Origin: Sycobia sp. Sy_11
Taxonomy: Eukaryota; Arthropoda; Insecta; Hymenoptera; Epichrysomallidae
Reading direction: 5' to 3'
Assembly: GCA_018907035.1 (NCBI GenBank)
Contig: JACCIC010000002.1
Location: forward strand, 4,362,501 to 4,426,500
DNA length: 64,000 nt
This document shows, piece by piece, positions 1-13,159 of the stretch. Position numbers and translations under genes: made by a program. Below the pieces are notes generated by a model that was not told where the DNA came from, made no database searches, and was given only the letters and a program-made list of their open reading frames with translations. Position 1 is the first letter of the stretch, and every line of letters starts with the position of its first letter.

Positions 1-111
1 TTTAATTTAGCTGAAATTATAGGTAATGATTGTGGCTTGATATGCGATGTGCCAAATCCTTTTCTTATTGATTATAAAAAAGATACAACTGTTAAAATTC
101 GAAAATTTTAA
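1..111 (+). CDS. 3'-terminal coding exon of an unidentified gene (partial)
   Basis: Frame 1 is open from the first base and ends in TAA at 109-111, giving 36 residues that include GLICDVPNPFLIDYKKD and end in KIRKF. Codon use looks coding: varied residues, little low complexity, and composition unlike the AT-rich sequence after the stop. The exon starts outside the window, so no acceptor site or domain is visible and I do not recognise the family. A chance open frame of 36 codons cannot be excluded in AT-rich DNA, although stops are usually frequent here. The 3' UTR would lie in the following few hundred bases. Confidence 0.5.
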   Translation, partial: FNLAEIIGNDCGLICDVPNPFLIDYKKDTTVKIRKF

Positions 112-1640
112 GTTATATTAAGTAGTTTGATTATAATATTTCCCTTAAAACAAATTTGAAAGAAAATACTTTTTTAAACTTTTTAAACTAGACTTTTAAA
201 AAAAAAGTCTAGTTTTAAAAAAGGCGTCACAGTTTAAAATTTTACTCATCAATATATTTCAATCCTTAATATCTTTTTTTTTTTACTTTTTCAGAATAGT
301 AGATTTGATAAAATAATTGTCACATTTTCTGTATTCGTCTGATACAACTTGAAATAAGTATATGACCCTTGGATCCTCTTTTGTCGGTCAATTAATGTAC
401 ACTTGAGTTCATTTTACGGCTCCCACTGCCGTGTCATTTTCAACTTTGATGCTTTTCACTATATTTCTAGAGGCAATATATATAAGATTCATTATTCATC
501 GAAAGTTCGCAAAAATATTGCAAAATTTCTCTATCAAGTCTGAATCTATCAAAAAAAGGATATCGATAACTAATAACCTTATCCATCGACGTCTCACTTA
601 AACTTTTTATCATTATCCAAGAATTATATAATAAATAATAAACTTTTTCGAAAAGCGGATTTTCAAAACCCCCGTCAAAATTATTTGAAGTTGATAATGC
701 GATTTTCATATTCTGTTTAAGATTCGTTGGAATGCTTTCGTCGAAAGAAACTATCTGGCTTGTTGCTGGAGCTATAGATACTATTAGAGCTGATTTTTAG
801 ATTTTTCCAGAGCAGCTTTCGTAATCTGTTTACCAATTGCATTAAAATCATTTATATTCTTCTTATTGATTATAAATCATCGTTTGGGACTTTTATTTCA
901 GCTGGAGCAGTTATACCAAGTATTTAAAATATATTATGAATCACTTTTGGAAAAATCCAATTTTGAATCTAGATATTTCACGTGAATAATTATTTTCTAT
1001 AAACAGTATGTTTTCTAAATGATGATGATGATGATTATATATAATTTGACGATTTCACCTATTATATATCTTATATTTTTTCTTCTAAGCCCTATGAAAG
1101 TTACAATATTTTGATGAAAAATAAGTTAAAATTGTTAAGTTCTTTAAGATAAAATAAGTAATTAATCTTATCATTTTTTATTTATTACATAAGAATCTTG
1201 TGAATTATCTCCGAAATAATCTTAAGGTATTGATATCAATCAGACGGCATTCCAAATAATTATGAAGAGAAAAGTGTTAATAATCGATAAGATATATGAA
1301 ATATATAATACGAAAATTTTTTTCTGAAATGAAATATTTTATTGATATATAAAAATATACATTATATTAGTATACACATAATCAAAGTTAATTTTATTTA
1401 AATAAATCCTTCTTGCATTAAGTATATCCATATTAACGTTATTTAATATATATTTTTAATAATAAATAAAAATTTAAACGCTGCTCTGCAATATGGAAAT
1501 CCAAGCCAGATTTGCTCAATATGCAATCGGTTCTCTTTCTTATCTATGTATAATGCATAATTCAAATTATTATAAAATATGCATTAAAAATTATTTAAAA
1601 ATTCAATGCCATTATTTTTGTTATACTAAATTTGATCTAT
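112..1640. other. Non-coding AT-rich stretch with a possible minus-strand coding remnant
   Basis: No confident gene. On the - strand, 709 to 467 is open for 80 codons (residues such as FDGGFENPLFEKVYYLL). The bases just upstream, to about 870, also read as short coding-like pieces, but in different frames and broken by stops. It could be a decayed exon or chance. A short GAT repeat lies near 1020-1035. Otherwise this is AT-rich spacer. Confidence 0.35.
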
Positions 1641-1679
1641 CGGAGCGATCATAAGTTTATACGTTAAATTTGTTTTCTT

Positions 1680-2110
1680 GCATTTAAAATGTCGAATTAT
1701 ACGTGCCAATAAAACAGCACATGCGAAGAGTCTCTTTGCTTTATCGGTTTACTTCTGGGATCAGCAGGGTGTGGCCCAATCTGGATTTCCGAAAAAGGGT
1801 CAGACAATCGATGGAACGGTCTACCGAACGCAATCGATGCGTTCGAGACGAGCATCGCGAGAAAAGCAGCCAGAATGGGAAACCTGGCGCGCGACATTGA
1901 TTTTCCATCGTGACATAAAGCTCGGCCATGCGTTCATTATTGTGCCGAAAATTATTTGGAACACACGTCGGATGGGAAATTCCGCCCCGCCCGACTTACG
2001 GCCCAGACCTTGTCCCCTCTGTCGAGTACGAGCTCTGGTACGAGTTGTTCCGGTCGGTGCAGATTTATAAAGTATACGCTTCGCTTAGCCTGAATGTATT
2101 AAGAACTGGC
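1680..2110. promoter_or_regulatory. GC-richer island in AT-rich spacer, possibly regulatory or an unplaced exon
   Basis: This 430-base stretch is clearly richer in G, C and CpG than its surroundings and is open in several overlapping frames on both strands, as expected from composition alone. None of the translations resembles a known protein. Such islands in AT-rich insect DNA often mark promoters or first exons, but no initiator, TATA box or splice context decides it. I cannot say which transcript, if any, it serves. Confidence 0.25.
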
Positions 2111-3513
2111 TGCCAGAAAGGACGAGATAATTTTTTTTTGGGACGGAATCCAGAAATTGCACAAATTACAAGCAGAGGCCGTAACTAGAGATGGGAAATA
2201 TTTTGAATTTTTGTACTTTTTCATTGTGCCATGGAAATAAAGCCCTAATTTTCATCGAAAATACGAATTTATTAGTCATTGTTATATATACAGTGATTTA
2301 AAAAATGACATTACAATTTTAGTGAATATAAAGGAAGTAAATTTTGAAAGCAGCTTTTAGTTGAGTCACAGAATATAGCGATACATTATTGTAGCCTATT
2401 TTAATATTTCAGTAGTTTTATATTTTACATAATATGTCTTCTACACCTTTAAAAAAGTATATAACCTTGTCAATAATAATATGTACAAGTATATTATGGG
2501 TGGTAGAACTCGTCCTCTTGAAGAATCACGAAGTCATAATATGTTAATAGGATAACAGGCGTTAAATGTGCCTATTTTATTCGATTAATTTTTTGCAAAA
2601 AAAAAAAAAAGATAAAACAGAACACAATAATAACTGTGAATTTTGAGGTTTAAATAAACGTATTTCCAAATTCTAGAATTCTGTAGTTTTGTGATAATTT
2701 ATTTTTAAAAATGCGGATTTCTCACATTCAATCGTCGTGTAAACGATACAATCTCGATTAAAATCATCCGTTAAAAACTATATTGACGATTGACTTTTGA
2801 CATATAACGCTAACTGTATGAATATGCACAAAAAGTTGTTCGCAATTTTCTCCATACATTTTGAGCTAATTTGACTGGACTAAGATTTCGATAATATTTC
2901 GACGCTGCTTCATATTCGTCAGCAGTGCAGCTGGCCTGTTCAAGCGGGTTCGAACTAGTTCGAGCCACGCTCGACTTCTCCATTCTTTCTCACACCCCTA
3001 TATTTTTCATTCATACATGACACTTATCTATATATACACCACCTACGGGGCGCACGCGCACACTGACGCATATGCTCAAGATGCATGATTGTTTTTAAAT
3101 ACCAAATAACAAATAAGTAATTCGAACGTAGTTAGGAATCAGGAATAATCCAGTAGATGTTATCATTTTGCCATATATTAGGAATCAATTATTGAGTATG
3201 CGCCATGTGACATGAGACACGAACACCGCGATATACTCATCTGCACACTAAAGCTGGACGGTAAACACGGACATGATACAGTAGGACCACGCGACAGGAC
3301 ACACGTGTACGCCTGATGGCTGTTCTGGCCTCTACTGCTGGATATATATATATATATATACACCTATACACCTATATATGTACATACCATTGCTCCTTAT
3401 CCTATTTTGTCGATGCATGCATGCATATATGAGATTAAAAAATCGAGCCGCTGTCGCTATATACGTATTTTTGCAGTGTCGCGACCCAAAGATTGCGCGC
3501 CCCGTGCTACTGG

Positions 3514-3516
<3 letters not shown>

Positions 3517-3578
<62 letters not shown>
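3517..3578. repeat. (AT)n microsatellite
   Basis: About 31 uninterrupted AT dinucleotides. They produce spurious Tyr-Ile open frames on both strands. Confidence 0.95.
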
Positions 3579-3580
<2 letters not shown>

Positions 3581-3888
3581 GTGTCTCGCCGCGGATTTCG
3601 CGCACGCGACAAATTCCAGTATTTATATATACATACCCATCATCGAATACTTATATTTCATCCCTATATATTCCTTTGACAATTGAGGACTAAAGAGTAA
3701 ACAAAAGTTTGACCTACTGCCAGCATCGCAGGACTCTAGAAAGCGTATTCTCAAACAACTTACGGGTCTTACGGCACAGAATAACCGCATAAAATTAAAA
3801 GTGGAATAAATTTTTTAAAAGGTACAAAAGACGCTGGACTGGGACACCCTTGGGACATCGAAGTGACTGAGGCCTGGAGAAAAAGAGA

Positions 3889-3913
3889 CAGAGAGAGAGT
3901 GAGAGAGAGAGAG

Positions 3914-3969
<56 letters not shown>

Positions 3970-4027
3970 AAGAGAGAGGGGTGTGGAAGAGACGGGAGAA
4001 ACAGGACGAGTGAGAGAGAGAGAGAGG
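3889..4027. repeat. (GA)n microsatellite, interrupted
   Basis: A GA tract with a pure core at about 3918-3968 and interrupted GA runs on both sides. A smaller GA run lies at about 4280-4300. Confidence 0.95.
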
Positions 4028-4484
4028 GGGAGGGAGACAGGACGAGTGAGAGACCTAATTGAAGCTTCATACAATTGCGATGATGATGAGGCAGTAGCAA
4101 AAACTGGAGAAGTGTAAGTAAACAATAATTTTAAATGAGAATTGATTCTGCTTTGTAATCAGTCACATTGTGTATTGGAGACGCGAACACATATGCATAA
4201 AAGATTGAAAGATTGGAACTGGCTGGAACACTGTTCCGGAGATCCGGAGAAGTGTATATATAAGCATAATTATATATAGAACGAGAGAGAGAGAGAGAGT
4301 GAGTAGAGGAAGTGCAGAAGCACTTGCCGGCGATTTCAGAAATTTTAAGGCGTTGTCAATTTTTTAGTTCTTTGTAATATGTGGTTCGCGCTCGGGATTA
4401 AATTATACATTTGATATCGCTAATAAGTAACGCAATTTAATGAATTATCTATTCATTCGAACGTGAAGTGAAAGGATCTGCATC

Positions 4485-4781
4485 ATAAATTTATAACCCG
4501 CAGCTTTCGGCGGCGCGCGCGCGTTCATGTGGTCGCTGTTCATTATTGCAGTGATAGGCTACTACGTGGACGGTGGGTCTCGTTGCGCTGCAAGCGAAAA
4601 CGACGGAGAGAGCATCGACGTCGTGGGGACGGCCAGCATGAGCGAGAACGAGGAAGCCGTTGAGCTCGTCGAGCAGGTCGACCGCGTCGCCCTCGTTTCC
4701 AGCAATATCAGCTGATCGACGGGGCACTAATTACCCGCGAGAGTATACACGGCACGCACACCACCAGTCAATCTATGCGAA
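4485..4781 (+). promoter_or_regulatory. Probable first non-coding exon and promoter of Cyclin Y, with a uORF
   Basis: A GC- and CpG-rich block (CG runs near 4510-4523) ends in a strong splice donor, GTAAGT, at 4782. The next good acceptor on this strand, tttttttag at 5655, opens the exon that carries the Cyclin Y start codon, so this block is best read as its 5' leader. An ATG at 4527 opens a 62-codon reading frame that stops at 4713-4715, before the donor, so it would act as an upstream ORF. Its N-terminus is hydrophobic (MWSLFIIAVIGYYV). The transcription start is not defined; 4485 is an estimate. Confidence 0.5.
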
Positions 4782-5729
4782 GTAAGTTCGCACCTTTATT
4801 ACTTTTGGAGCAATAATGTTTTTCCATATAAATAATAATTAGTTTATTAACGTTTCAAACATGACTTTAATATAACAAGCCTATTTTAATAATTTTATTT
4901 ATTTACTTTTTTTTTCATCTTTAATATACTAATGTACCAAGCCCAATATGGAATCGTGCTCTCTGTGTGGGAGTTCATGTCATGAGCTCTTTGGTTTAGT
5001 ATTAAGTCATAAATAAAGAGTCATTCAAGTTAAGACAATGGTGATAACCGACTATTATCACTTAATGACTTATAGTGGTCATTTCTACTATGGTTAGCTT
5101 TTGCCCTTGTATTATTTTAAAAGTTTATTAATTAATTGATATTACAAAATATCTAGTAAACTTCTTTGGACAATAATATATTTTTAATGAATAAATACAT
5201 TAAAAGTAATTTGTATAAGTTTTTTGGCTAATGCTTTAAATGTTATCAGCATTTCAATTTTGTTTATTTGATATATAATTTTATATTTTTTATATTTTAA
5301 AGATAATTAAAGTATCAATTGATATTGTAACTATTTGAATAAAAAATATTGAATGAACACAAAAAAATGTACAATTTATTCTTATTAGTTAGCAACAAAA
5401 ATATATGTTCAAAAAATAAAAATACATGAATTATGAATATGTTTATTCTAGAATTGTATTTGCTTGAATTTTTTAAAAATAATTACATTAAAATATCTAT
5501 TAGATATTTTACTGATTTGAATCACCAAATAAAATAATGAAATAAATTAGTTACATTTTTCTTTATTAGTTGTAGAAATAGAAAGTGAATTAAAAATATT
5601 ACATTTTTATAAAGTTAATAATCACAAAACTTATATAAAATAAATATTTTTTTAGGCAAAGCATTTTGAAAAATCCGAGTGTGCAGATGTACTAAGAATA
5701 GTTACAATTGTAAAAAGAGAAAAAAAAAT

Positions 5730-7316
5730 ATGGGTAACAAAGTCAGTTGCTGTGTTTATTCCAGTCCACAATTAGGGCGAAAAGATTTAGCCTGTGATGG
5801 TGTAGGGAGGGGTCTTGAAGATCATCTTCCAGAGGGTGAGATTAGTATCAATAATCTTCAGCACATAAGCGAAAGAGAACCTGAAGATTGGGATTCTGAT
5901 CCATCCCTACATCCATGTGCCGGTACTATTTTTATGGAACGTTCTAAGCAAGCGATTGAAAGTAAGTGATTTTGGAACGTTCATATCCTTTTCTTTCTGA
6001 TTCAATTTAAAAATAATTTTTAATCATAAATAATATCTTTTAGAATTTAATTTCAAGTTAGAAATTACAACAAAATATAAAATTTGTATGATGAAGTCTG
6101 TGTAACAAATATAATTTTAATTGTTTTATAGAAATTGTTTTGATGAAATTTAACTATTATAAGTTGACTGAAGTATCAATTATATTTTGTAGATGGATTA
6201 GTGAGGAAGAAAAGTCAATACCAAATAGCAGATATAAGACCTCTTAAAAAGAGCAGCAGTTGTAGTACAATATATTTAGATGACAGTACAGTTTCTCAGC
6301 CTAATTTGAAAAATACTATTAAATGTGTAGCACTAGCTGTGTATTATAATATTAAAAACAGAACATCTAATAGGTACATTGAAATATTTGACGAAAAATT
6401 ACATCCATTAACTGTAAGTAAAAATTTTTAACGATCCACAATAAATTAGTTTATTATCATCTAAATAAAATATCATTTTTAGAGGGATGGTGTGTATGAA
6501 GATTATGACAAACGTAATCCAGAACATAAGCAAATTTACAAATTTGTGAGAACACTCTTTAACGCTGCACAGCTCACAGCTGAATGTGCCATTATAACAC
6601 TAGTTTACCTTGAGCGCCTACTTACATATGCTGAAATAGATATAACACCAGCAAATTGGAAAAGAATTGTTCTCGGAGCAATTCTTTTGGCTTCCAAAGT
6701 ATGGGATGATCAAGCAGTATGGAATGTTGATTATTGTCAAATCTTAAAAGATATCACTGTAGAAGACATGTAAGTATACATAAAAAAATATGACAGAATA
6801 TATACAATAATGGCATAAAATTTCATATTTTTACCTGATCATATCAAGATGACTTAGAATGAAAACTTTCTAATTTGAAATTTTACAGAAATACCAAATT
6901 ACCTCTTATTTGATAAAACTAGAAAGTTATCTATTATATTATGTTTTCTTTTTATCCAAAGCTCAAAGATTTACAATAAGTAAGTAAATAAAACTTCTTA
7001 TATGGGAATTTTTCTATCTCTTTGTAGAACTGAACTTGAGAGACAATTTTTGGAAATGCTTCAATTTAATATAAATGTTCCTTCGAGTGTGTATGCCAAA
7101 TATTATTTTGATTTACGTACACTTGCAGAAGCAAACGAATTGACATTCCCCAGCGAGCCTCTAAGCAAAGAAAAAGCTCAAAAACTTGAAGCAATGTCTA
7201 GAGTGTACGAAGATAAAGTCATGGAAGGTGTTTTACGTAATGGTATTAAAAAATGGTCTAGTTTAGATAATGTGTGTATAGGTGGTCCTCGGCGTAGTAT
7301 AGCTATTTTATCTTAA
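5730..7316 (+). CDS. CCNY: Cyclin Y, membrane-anchored cyclin partner of CDK14/PFTAIRE-type kinases
   Basis: Five coding exons join in phase: 5730-5961, 6193-6413, 6483-6769, 7028-7316 plus the leader exon starting at 5656; the four coding segments total 1029 nt, or 342 aa, against 341 for human CCNY. All introns are GT-AG. The start ATG at 5730 gives MGNKVSCC, a Gly2 myristoylation motif followed by Cys residues suited to palmitoylation, as in the family. The middle holds the conserved STVSQPNLK segment and the cyclin box, with [29 protein letters not shown] and [20 protein letters not shown] almost identical to vertebrate CCNY. The C-terminus keeps [18 protein letters not shown] and ends in IAILS. 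Family knowledge: Cyclin Y recruits CDK14 (Drosophila Eip63E) to the plasma membrane and supports Wnt co-receptor phosphorylation. A three-codon uORF (ATG at 5687) lies in the leader just before the start. No damage is seen. Confidence 0.95.
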
Positions 7317-10300
7317 AAGGAACTAATCACAAGAACTTTTTATAAAAAGTATCTGCAATTTTAATTGAGTAATTAAGGTAACAATTTAGAAGAATATTTC
7401 AAAACTAATTGTGAGTGAGAATGTTTTAATCAAAATTTTTATACAGTGTGAAAGTTACGTGAAAATGAAGAGCATTATTGTGCGAGTTATTAATTCAAAA
7501 GTGCTATCTTTTAAGTAGCATTAACTTTATTTTTTCATTGTTAATTTGATATGGCTTATTATTAAGTAGAATATTAGTATTGATACTTAAAACGTTTTAC
7601 AAAAGTATAATAGTATTGATCTCACACTGAGTTCAAGTAAAGTTTTATTGATCTTTTTTAACAAGATAGCCGTTATTATTAAGAATTGTATAAATATTAA
7701 GGCTGAATTTTCAATGTTTTTAGAATGTGGGAAAAATAACATTTTTAACTTATCAAAAAGTATTGCATTTTTACATAGTTCATTCACACTAGGACATTTT
7801 GGGATCAAATAAGTTTTGTGATGTTAAATGTAAATCAAACTTTTCTTTTTTTTTAATTTCTAATTTAATTTTACTAATGACTGAAATAATCTTTAGTATG
7901 ATAAGGATAAATTATTAAAAAGTTGCAGGTTACGTATACTTTCATATTTGGTAAAAAATTGTAACATACATTTACATAAGTTAAATTATATTGTCAATAT
8001 TTTAAATAAATCTATCAAATGGGGAACTAGAGTTGGTTAGCTATTGAACATTCTTTGTTAAAAATTTACATTCCAAAATTATCAGAAATTAAAAATTTTA
8101 ATTATTTGTAAAGAATTATATTGAAATTCATTCACAGTTCATTTGGAATTTGCATCTTGTTACATGACATAATAACATCAGTGCACCAGAAACAAATGTC
8201 CTTTTTGAATAAAACTATAATGATCATTATAGTAAACAATAATAAAATGCTATAGTGTGACAAAAGAAGTATTGCAAGTGATATACTTTGATTTAGTATA
8301 TGAATATAGTATATTCATATATATAATATATTTAGTATATTCCAACACTGAACTGAAAGTAGAAAATAAATGCAGCTAAATCGGAAGTACATATAGAAGT
8401 ATATTAATTTTTAACACCTGTTTTGTCACAAAATGCTATTATTGTCACAATGTATTTATTAACTTATATTGAAATAGACAAACGTCTTCTAACGTATGGA
8501 TATCATTATAGTACATAAAAAATATAAATTTATTATTATATTTTATATTTTATAAAAAAATTAACTACATAAATATGCATAATAAAAAAAATTTTTCATT
8601 TGACTGTAAGATATCATTTAAATATAAAATTCAAATGATATAAAATATAATATTTGAAAAGCTTCAGTTCCCCATTCATATTTTAATTTGTATTTTATTT
8701 TTAACGTTTTATACATATGTTGTAATAAATTAATCTTTTTGGAATTTTAAACAGTATATAATGCTCTCCAAGAGGGAGTTTTCCTACGAACTCTTCCTAG
8801 GACTGAGAGTTGATTTGTATATTAAATTCATATTAATAATTTTTATATTGTTAAGTTGATATTTTATGAAGTAAAATAATTTATCGAATATGGCAAATTA
8901 TTTTTACTTTGTTGAGTAAGTTTAAATTGTTTTTCTTAAGGCATGATATATTTTTAACAAGTAAGTGCAATATTGATAAATAGTTTACTAAGTTAAACTA
9001 CTCAAATCAAAGAGGATATCTGTTTACAATTATATTTTATTTAAAATAATATATATGTATCTGTTTATACTACTTTAAAAAATTAAAGTGAAAGTGTCAT
9101 TCAAAAATTTTTTTTTTAAATATTACTCAATTGAGAATGACTAATTGATCTTCGAAGAAATCAATATTTCTTGGTGATTTTAGTATTTGTTTCGATTTGA
9201 GCTTCTGTATAAAAAGTAGATAAAATGTTTTATTTTTAAAGATATCAACTAATAAAACAATATTTTGAAAATTCAATGACAAAAAACATTGCATTTGCAT
9301 GAAGAATATTTAAAACTTAGAATTATCATTTTTTGTAATTTAACTTCTTTTATATGCATACCAAATATTTGTATTTAATAATTTTATTAATATTTACCTT
9401 TCTTTTATAAATTAAATTGAAAAGTTTGGTGTTTTTCGTTTTTTTGTATGTTTTGTATTAATGCATTATGAAATGGGTTTTCTTAAAATTATAAAAATCT
9501 TATATCTAATAAGAAGTTATTATAAGAACCTGTTTTTAGGAGTTAATCCAAAGGTATCATGAACTTAACACTAAAATTGTATAAAAAGCTGTGCTGTTTT
9601 CATCATATGGATGTAATTGCAAAACACAGCATTGCATTAAAAAATAATTTTATATCTTAAAACAAGCAATTATATTGCATATGATTTTACTTGAAATATT
9701 AGAATCTGTTTCACATTTCCTAATGTAGTTGGTATGAACTTGCATATTTTAAGCATTGGAATTATTTTTCTGCATTTATTTATATATGGATATTCAGAAC
9801 CTAAAGTTTACTTTCAAATCAATATTAGAATAAATGAATCATTTTAAATTTCTCTTTCTATTGCTGATACAAGTTTTATCTAGGATCAGTTGATGAATGC
9901 TAAGTTTAACAAAATATATCTGTTTAATTAATTTAATTTCGTTTTGATCAAATTTTTTATTCTAAATTATTTTATTTCATTAACTAAAGACTAATTTGAT
10001 AGTATTGTCAACAAGTTTTATTGTTAAAATATATATAAAAATGACAATATTTCAAACTCAATAGAAGTCCACTTTGGGAAATTTTTTAATAGAATAACTC
10101 TTAGCATAGCAAGTTAAACTGTACAATTATGATAGCTTCAATTCAATTATTTACATTCTTATTTTTAAATTTAGTTTTACATAATTGGAAGTAATGAATT
10201 GATCTCTTAAGTGGCACTGAATTTTAGATCCTGATTTAAGATAAAAGTATTTACTTTAGACTTCGTTTTATGCAAAATGTTTTATTAGTTAAGTTGACTC

Positions 10301-11187
10301 AAGCAAAAGCTTCTTACAACTTAGATACTTTGTAAATTTCAATAAAATATATCTAAGAGCCAAAAAAAATATTATGTGCAATTTTTGGCACTGTTTGGCG
10401 CCAAATCAAAAAATTTACACGCGTTTAAGTGGGCTAATAAATCAAACAGTAATCACTATAGAGGTATAATTTAATTTAGATTTTAATAAAATTAAAATAT
10501 GTTATAGTTTTCAATAAATTACGAGGATAGGCTACAAAATGACTAAATGAAGAAATTTGTACCATTTTTTAGCCTTAAGGTGATTATATTGAATAATAAA
10601 TATGATTGCAAAGCTGAAAAATTCGAATTAAATGTAACGTTTGCTTGGCCTTATTATTTATTTTTCTTCTCGGTTTAGAAATATATATGTATTACTTGCC
10701 AGCCTACCCTTGTAATGGATAAAAAAAAATAATAATAAATAAATATATAAGTTTGGATCATTCGTTAAATACTTAGAATAACTTGATTAATCAATAGGAG
10801 AGCAAAGGAAAACTAAAATAATTAGTAAACTGTGAAAATTTTATTAAAAAATATGTAATAAAAATTAGAATATTACATTTTTCTTCTTCTTATGGTGTAA
10901 AATCAAAATAGTAAAGTTGTTTTTATCTTGATTGAGCATTATTTTACTAAGCAATACTCTTTTCATAAAAGTAAGAAAAATAATCAAAATTATTTTTGAA
11001 CATGTATTGATTATTTCTTAAGGATTTTTATATAAAATTAATTACGTGGGTTTTGAAACTTTGTTGAGTTTGTATATTTTTTTATAAAAATTGTTGATAG
11101 TATTATTATGCTACAAAGTATATTATACTATAAAATACAGTAACTTATTTATACAATTTTTTAGTATACAATTGCTTGATTTTGAGT

Positions 11188-11190
<3 letters not shown>
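7317..11190. other. Cyclin Y 3' UTR and AT-rich intergenic region
   Basis: No coding potential is seen. The first part must contain the Cyclin Y 3' UTR. Several AATAAA-like hexamers occur, so the polyadenylation site cannot be chosen. The stretch is extremely AT-rich throughout. A short GC-richer patch lies at about 8765-8810. Confidence 0.5.

Positions 11191-11192
<2 letters not shown>

Positions 11193-11251
<59 letters not shown>
11193..11251. repeat. (TA)n microsatellite
   Basis: Almost uninterrupted TA dinucleotides. Confidence 0.95.
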
Positions 11252-11254
<3 letters not shown>

Positions 11255-11659
11255 AGCAAAACTTGTTTTTTGTAATCATTCATATATTATTGCAAAATAA
11301 GTTCTATACCTATTGGCGTAAAATCAGAATTGCGTTTTCGAAATCACCTTCCTCTGACTGGGTAAAAAATTTTGAAAACTATTAAACAGTGAAAATTTTG
11401 TTATTCCGAACGACAAAATGTTTTGTTTTAGAATCAGCAAAAGTGCCAACGTTAATTAAAAAAAAAATCATGTTAATAAAGAATTGAAAGTTCATTAACT
11501 TATTAATGTAACACATATGACGTTTTAGCTCAATCGAAATCTGGCGAAACGAAGATAAATCACCAAATATTACAGAGAAAACAAACAGTAATCGAGATAC
11601 TGTTAGTAATGTCTTTATTAGATCTAATTATTTTTGTATTCCAGTGTAATGATGTCAAA

Positions 11660-11755
11660 TATTTTACATTACTCCAAGCTCAAAATCGCAAATTTAACAT
11701 GATTTTTCGGTTCTCGTAATGTAAAATATTGTTCGGCACTAGTGCGCATTTGTGC
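11660..11755. repeat. Dispersed repeat, copy A
   Basis: The block with tcaaaatcgcaaatttaac, followed by a gatttttcgg core and ending in ggcactagtgcgc, matches a second block at 14810-14900 in the same orientation and order. A weaker third match is near 16165-16210. It is too short to classify. Confidence 0.45.
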
Positions 11756-11888
11756 AAATTAATTATTTACCTCCCGAGATATATCTATATCTCGCTCTGC
11801 TCGGGCGTAAACTGTCTCACGAGCTAAATAATCAACTTTCACACCCGCGATGAAAATATACTATTTAAAATGGAAATCTTGTTTAATT

Positions 11889-11890
<2 letters not shown>

Positions 11891-11974
<84 letters not shown>
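11891..11974. repeat. (AG)n microsatellite
   Basis: About 42 uninterrupted AG dinucleotides. Confidence 0.95.
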
Positions 11975-11979
<5 letters not shown>

Positions 11980-11980
<1 letters not shown>

Positions 11981-13119
11981 TTCCTTAGCATATTTTTCAG
12001 TTTTTATTATTAAATGACATTATTGAATGCATAGTGGAAGTGACTGCTAGAAAATGATAAATAATAGAGAAACGTTGAACGGATACCTATATAGTAGCCA
12101 AGCAGAAACATATAAGTGAGAAAAATGAATGCCATCAAGTTACTCAAGCGTAACTTGATTTTTTCAAATATTTATAGAATTTTCCATGCATAAATCTATT
12201 TTTTATAACATAAAAAAAATAATAATAGGAGTCGTTATTGAGGCAATCTACAGTCCCGATTGCGTCCCGGATTAATTATACGCTGTCGTCATTTTGTGCA
12301 TTATTTAAGTCGAATGGCTTTAATTAGGCTGTTTCTAATAGTGCATACGATTTATGCTTTTAATCGACTTAATTAAAGGGTGAACTACGATCAAAGTATA
12401 ATTCCAATTTTTAAGAAAGTTAAATCAAAAGAATTAAAATCATGTAATTTTAGAATAGATTTAATAATACTAATTAATAGTCAATGGTCTCACCATCTAA
12501 TGTTGTTTACATATTTACAATTTTTAATTAACATAACTTTGTAATCTTTTTAAAATAATTTAAGCCTTAAGACATCCGAAACTGATAAATGAAAGAATAG
12601 CAAATAATCCCAATATTGCAGTTAAACTAGCAAAGCTTACCTACATAAAGTGCAAAATATTATTTTCAATTTAACAAATATAACCAAACACTACTGACTT
12701 GGATAGATTCTGCTAGCTTGCTTTTTAATTTTACCACTATATGTAATAAAAGTACATATTTACATATGTATTTGTTTCTTATTTTATATTAGTTTTTTAA
12801 TTGCTGCTGTGATTTTATATTATCAAGTAAAAATCCATAGTTTTAAACAATTCATTGATGAATAACATGGAATAAGTTGTTTGATCTTGAAAATTTATTA
12901 TTTCTTAAATGAATTTTAAGATTTTAATTCGAATCATATTCACAAGTCAATTCAATAAAATTTAATAGATTATTCAGATTTTTAAGTAAAATTATTTTAA
13001 ATATTCTTATTAGAAAGCAATTATCTGTCATTATATGCAAACTTAAGAGTGAAGAAACTTTCTTTAGTATTATAGTCAATTTCACATCATAATTAGTTTT
13101 TTTCATAATAAATAAATAA

Positions 13120-13159
<40 letters not shown>

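Larger units (their letters stand above)
2190..4480. other. Intergenic spacer upstream of Cyclin Y
   Basis: No gene is supported. It holds microsatellites (listed separately) and an imperfect palindrome, gggttcgaactagttcgagc, near 2947-2966. The window from 2890 to 4480 has a patchily higher GC content and could include distal Cyclin Y promoter elements. The open frames here are microsatellite artefacts made of Tyr-Ile, Leu-Ser or Arg-Glu repeats. Confidence 0.4.

Noticed and set aside
1678..2188. Several overlapping open frames of 60-130 codons on both strands
   Set aside because: They are a consequence of higher GC in this island. None shows a domain or codon bias, and several overlap each other in different frames.
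2947..2966. tRNA B-box-like word gggttcgaac
   Set aside because: It is part of a short palindrome; no A box or tRNA fold is present around it.
3332..4125. Open frames of Tyr-Ile, Ser-Leu or Arg-Glu repeats
   Set aside because: Pure translation of AT and GA microsatellites.
11176..11385. A 69-codon frame around the (TA)n tract
   Set aside because: A microsatellite translation followed by AT-rich sequence; no coding signal.
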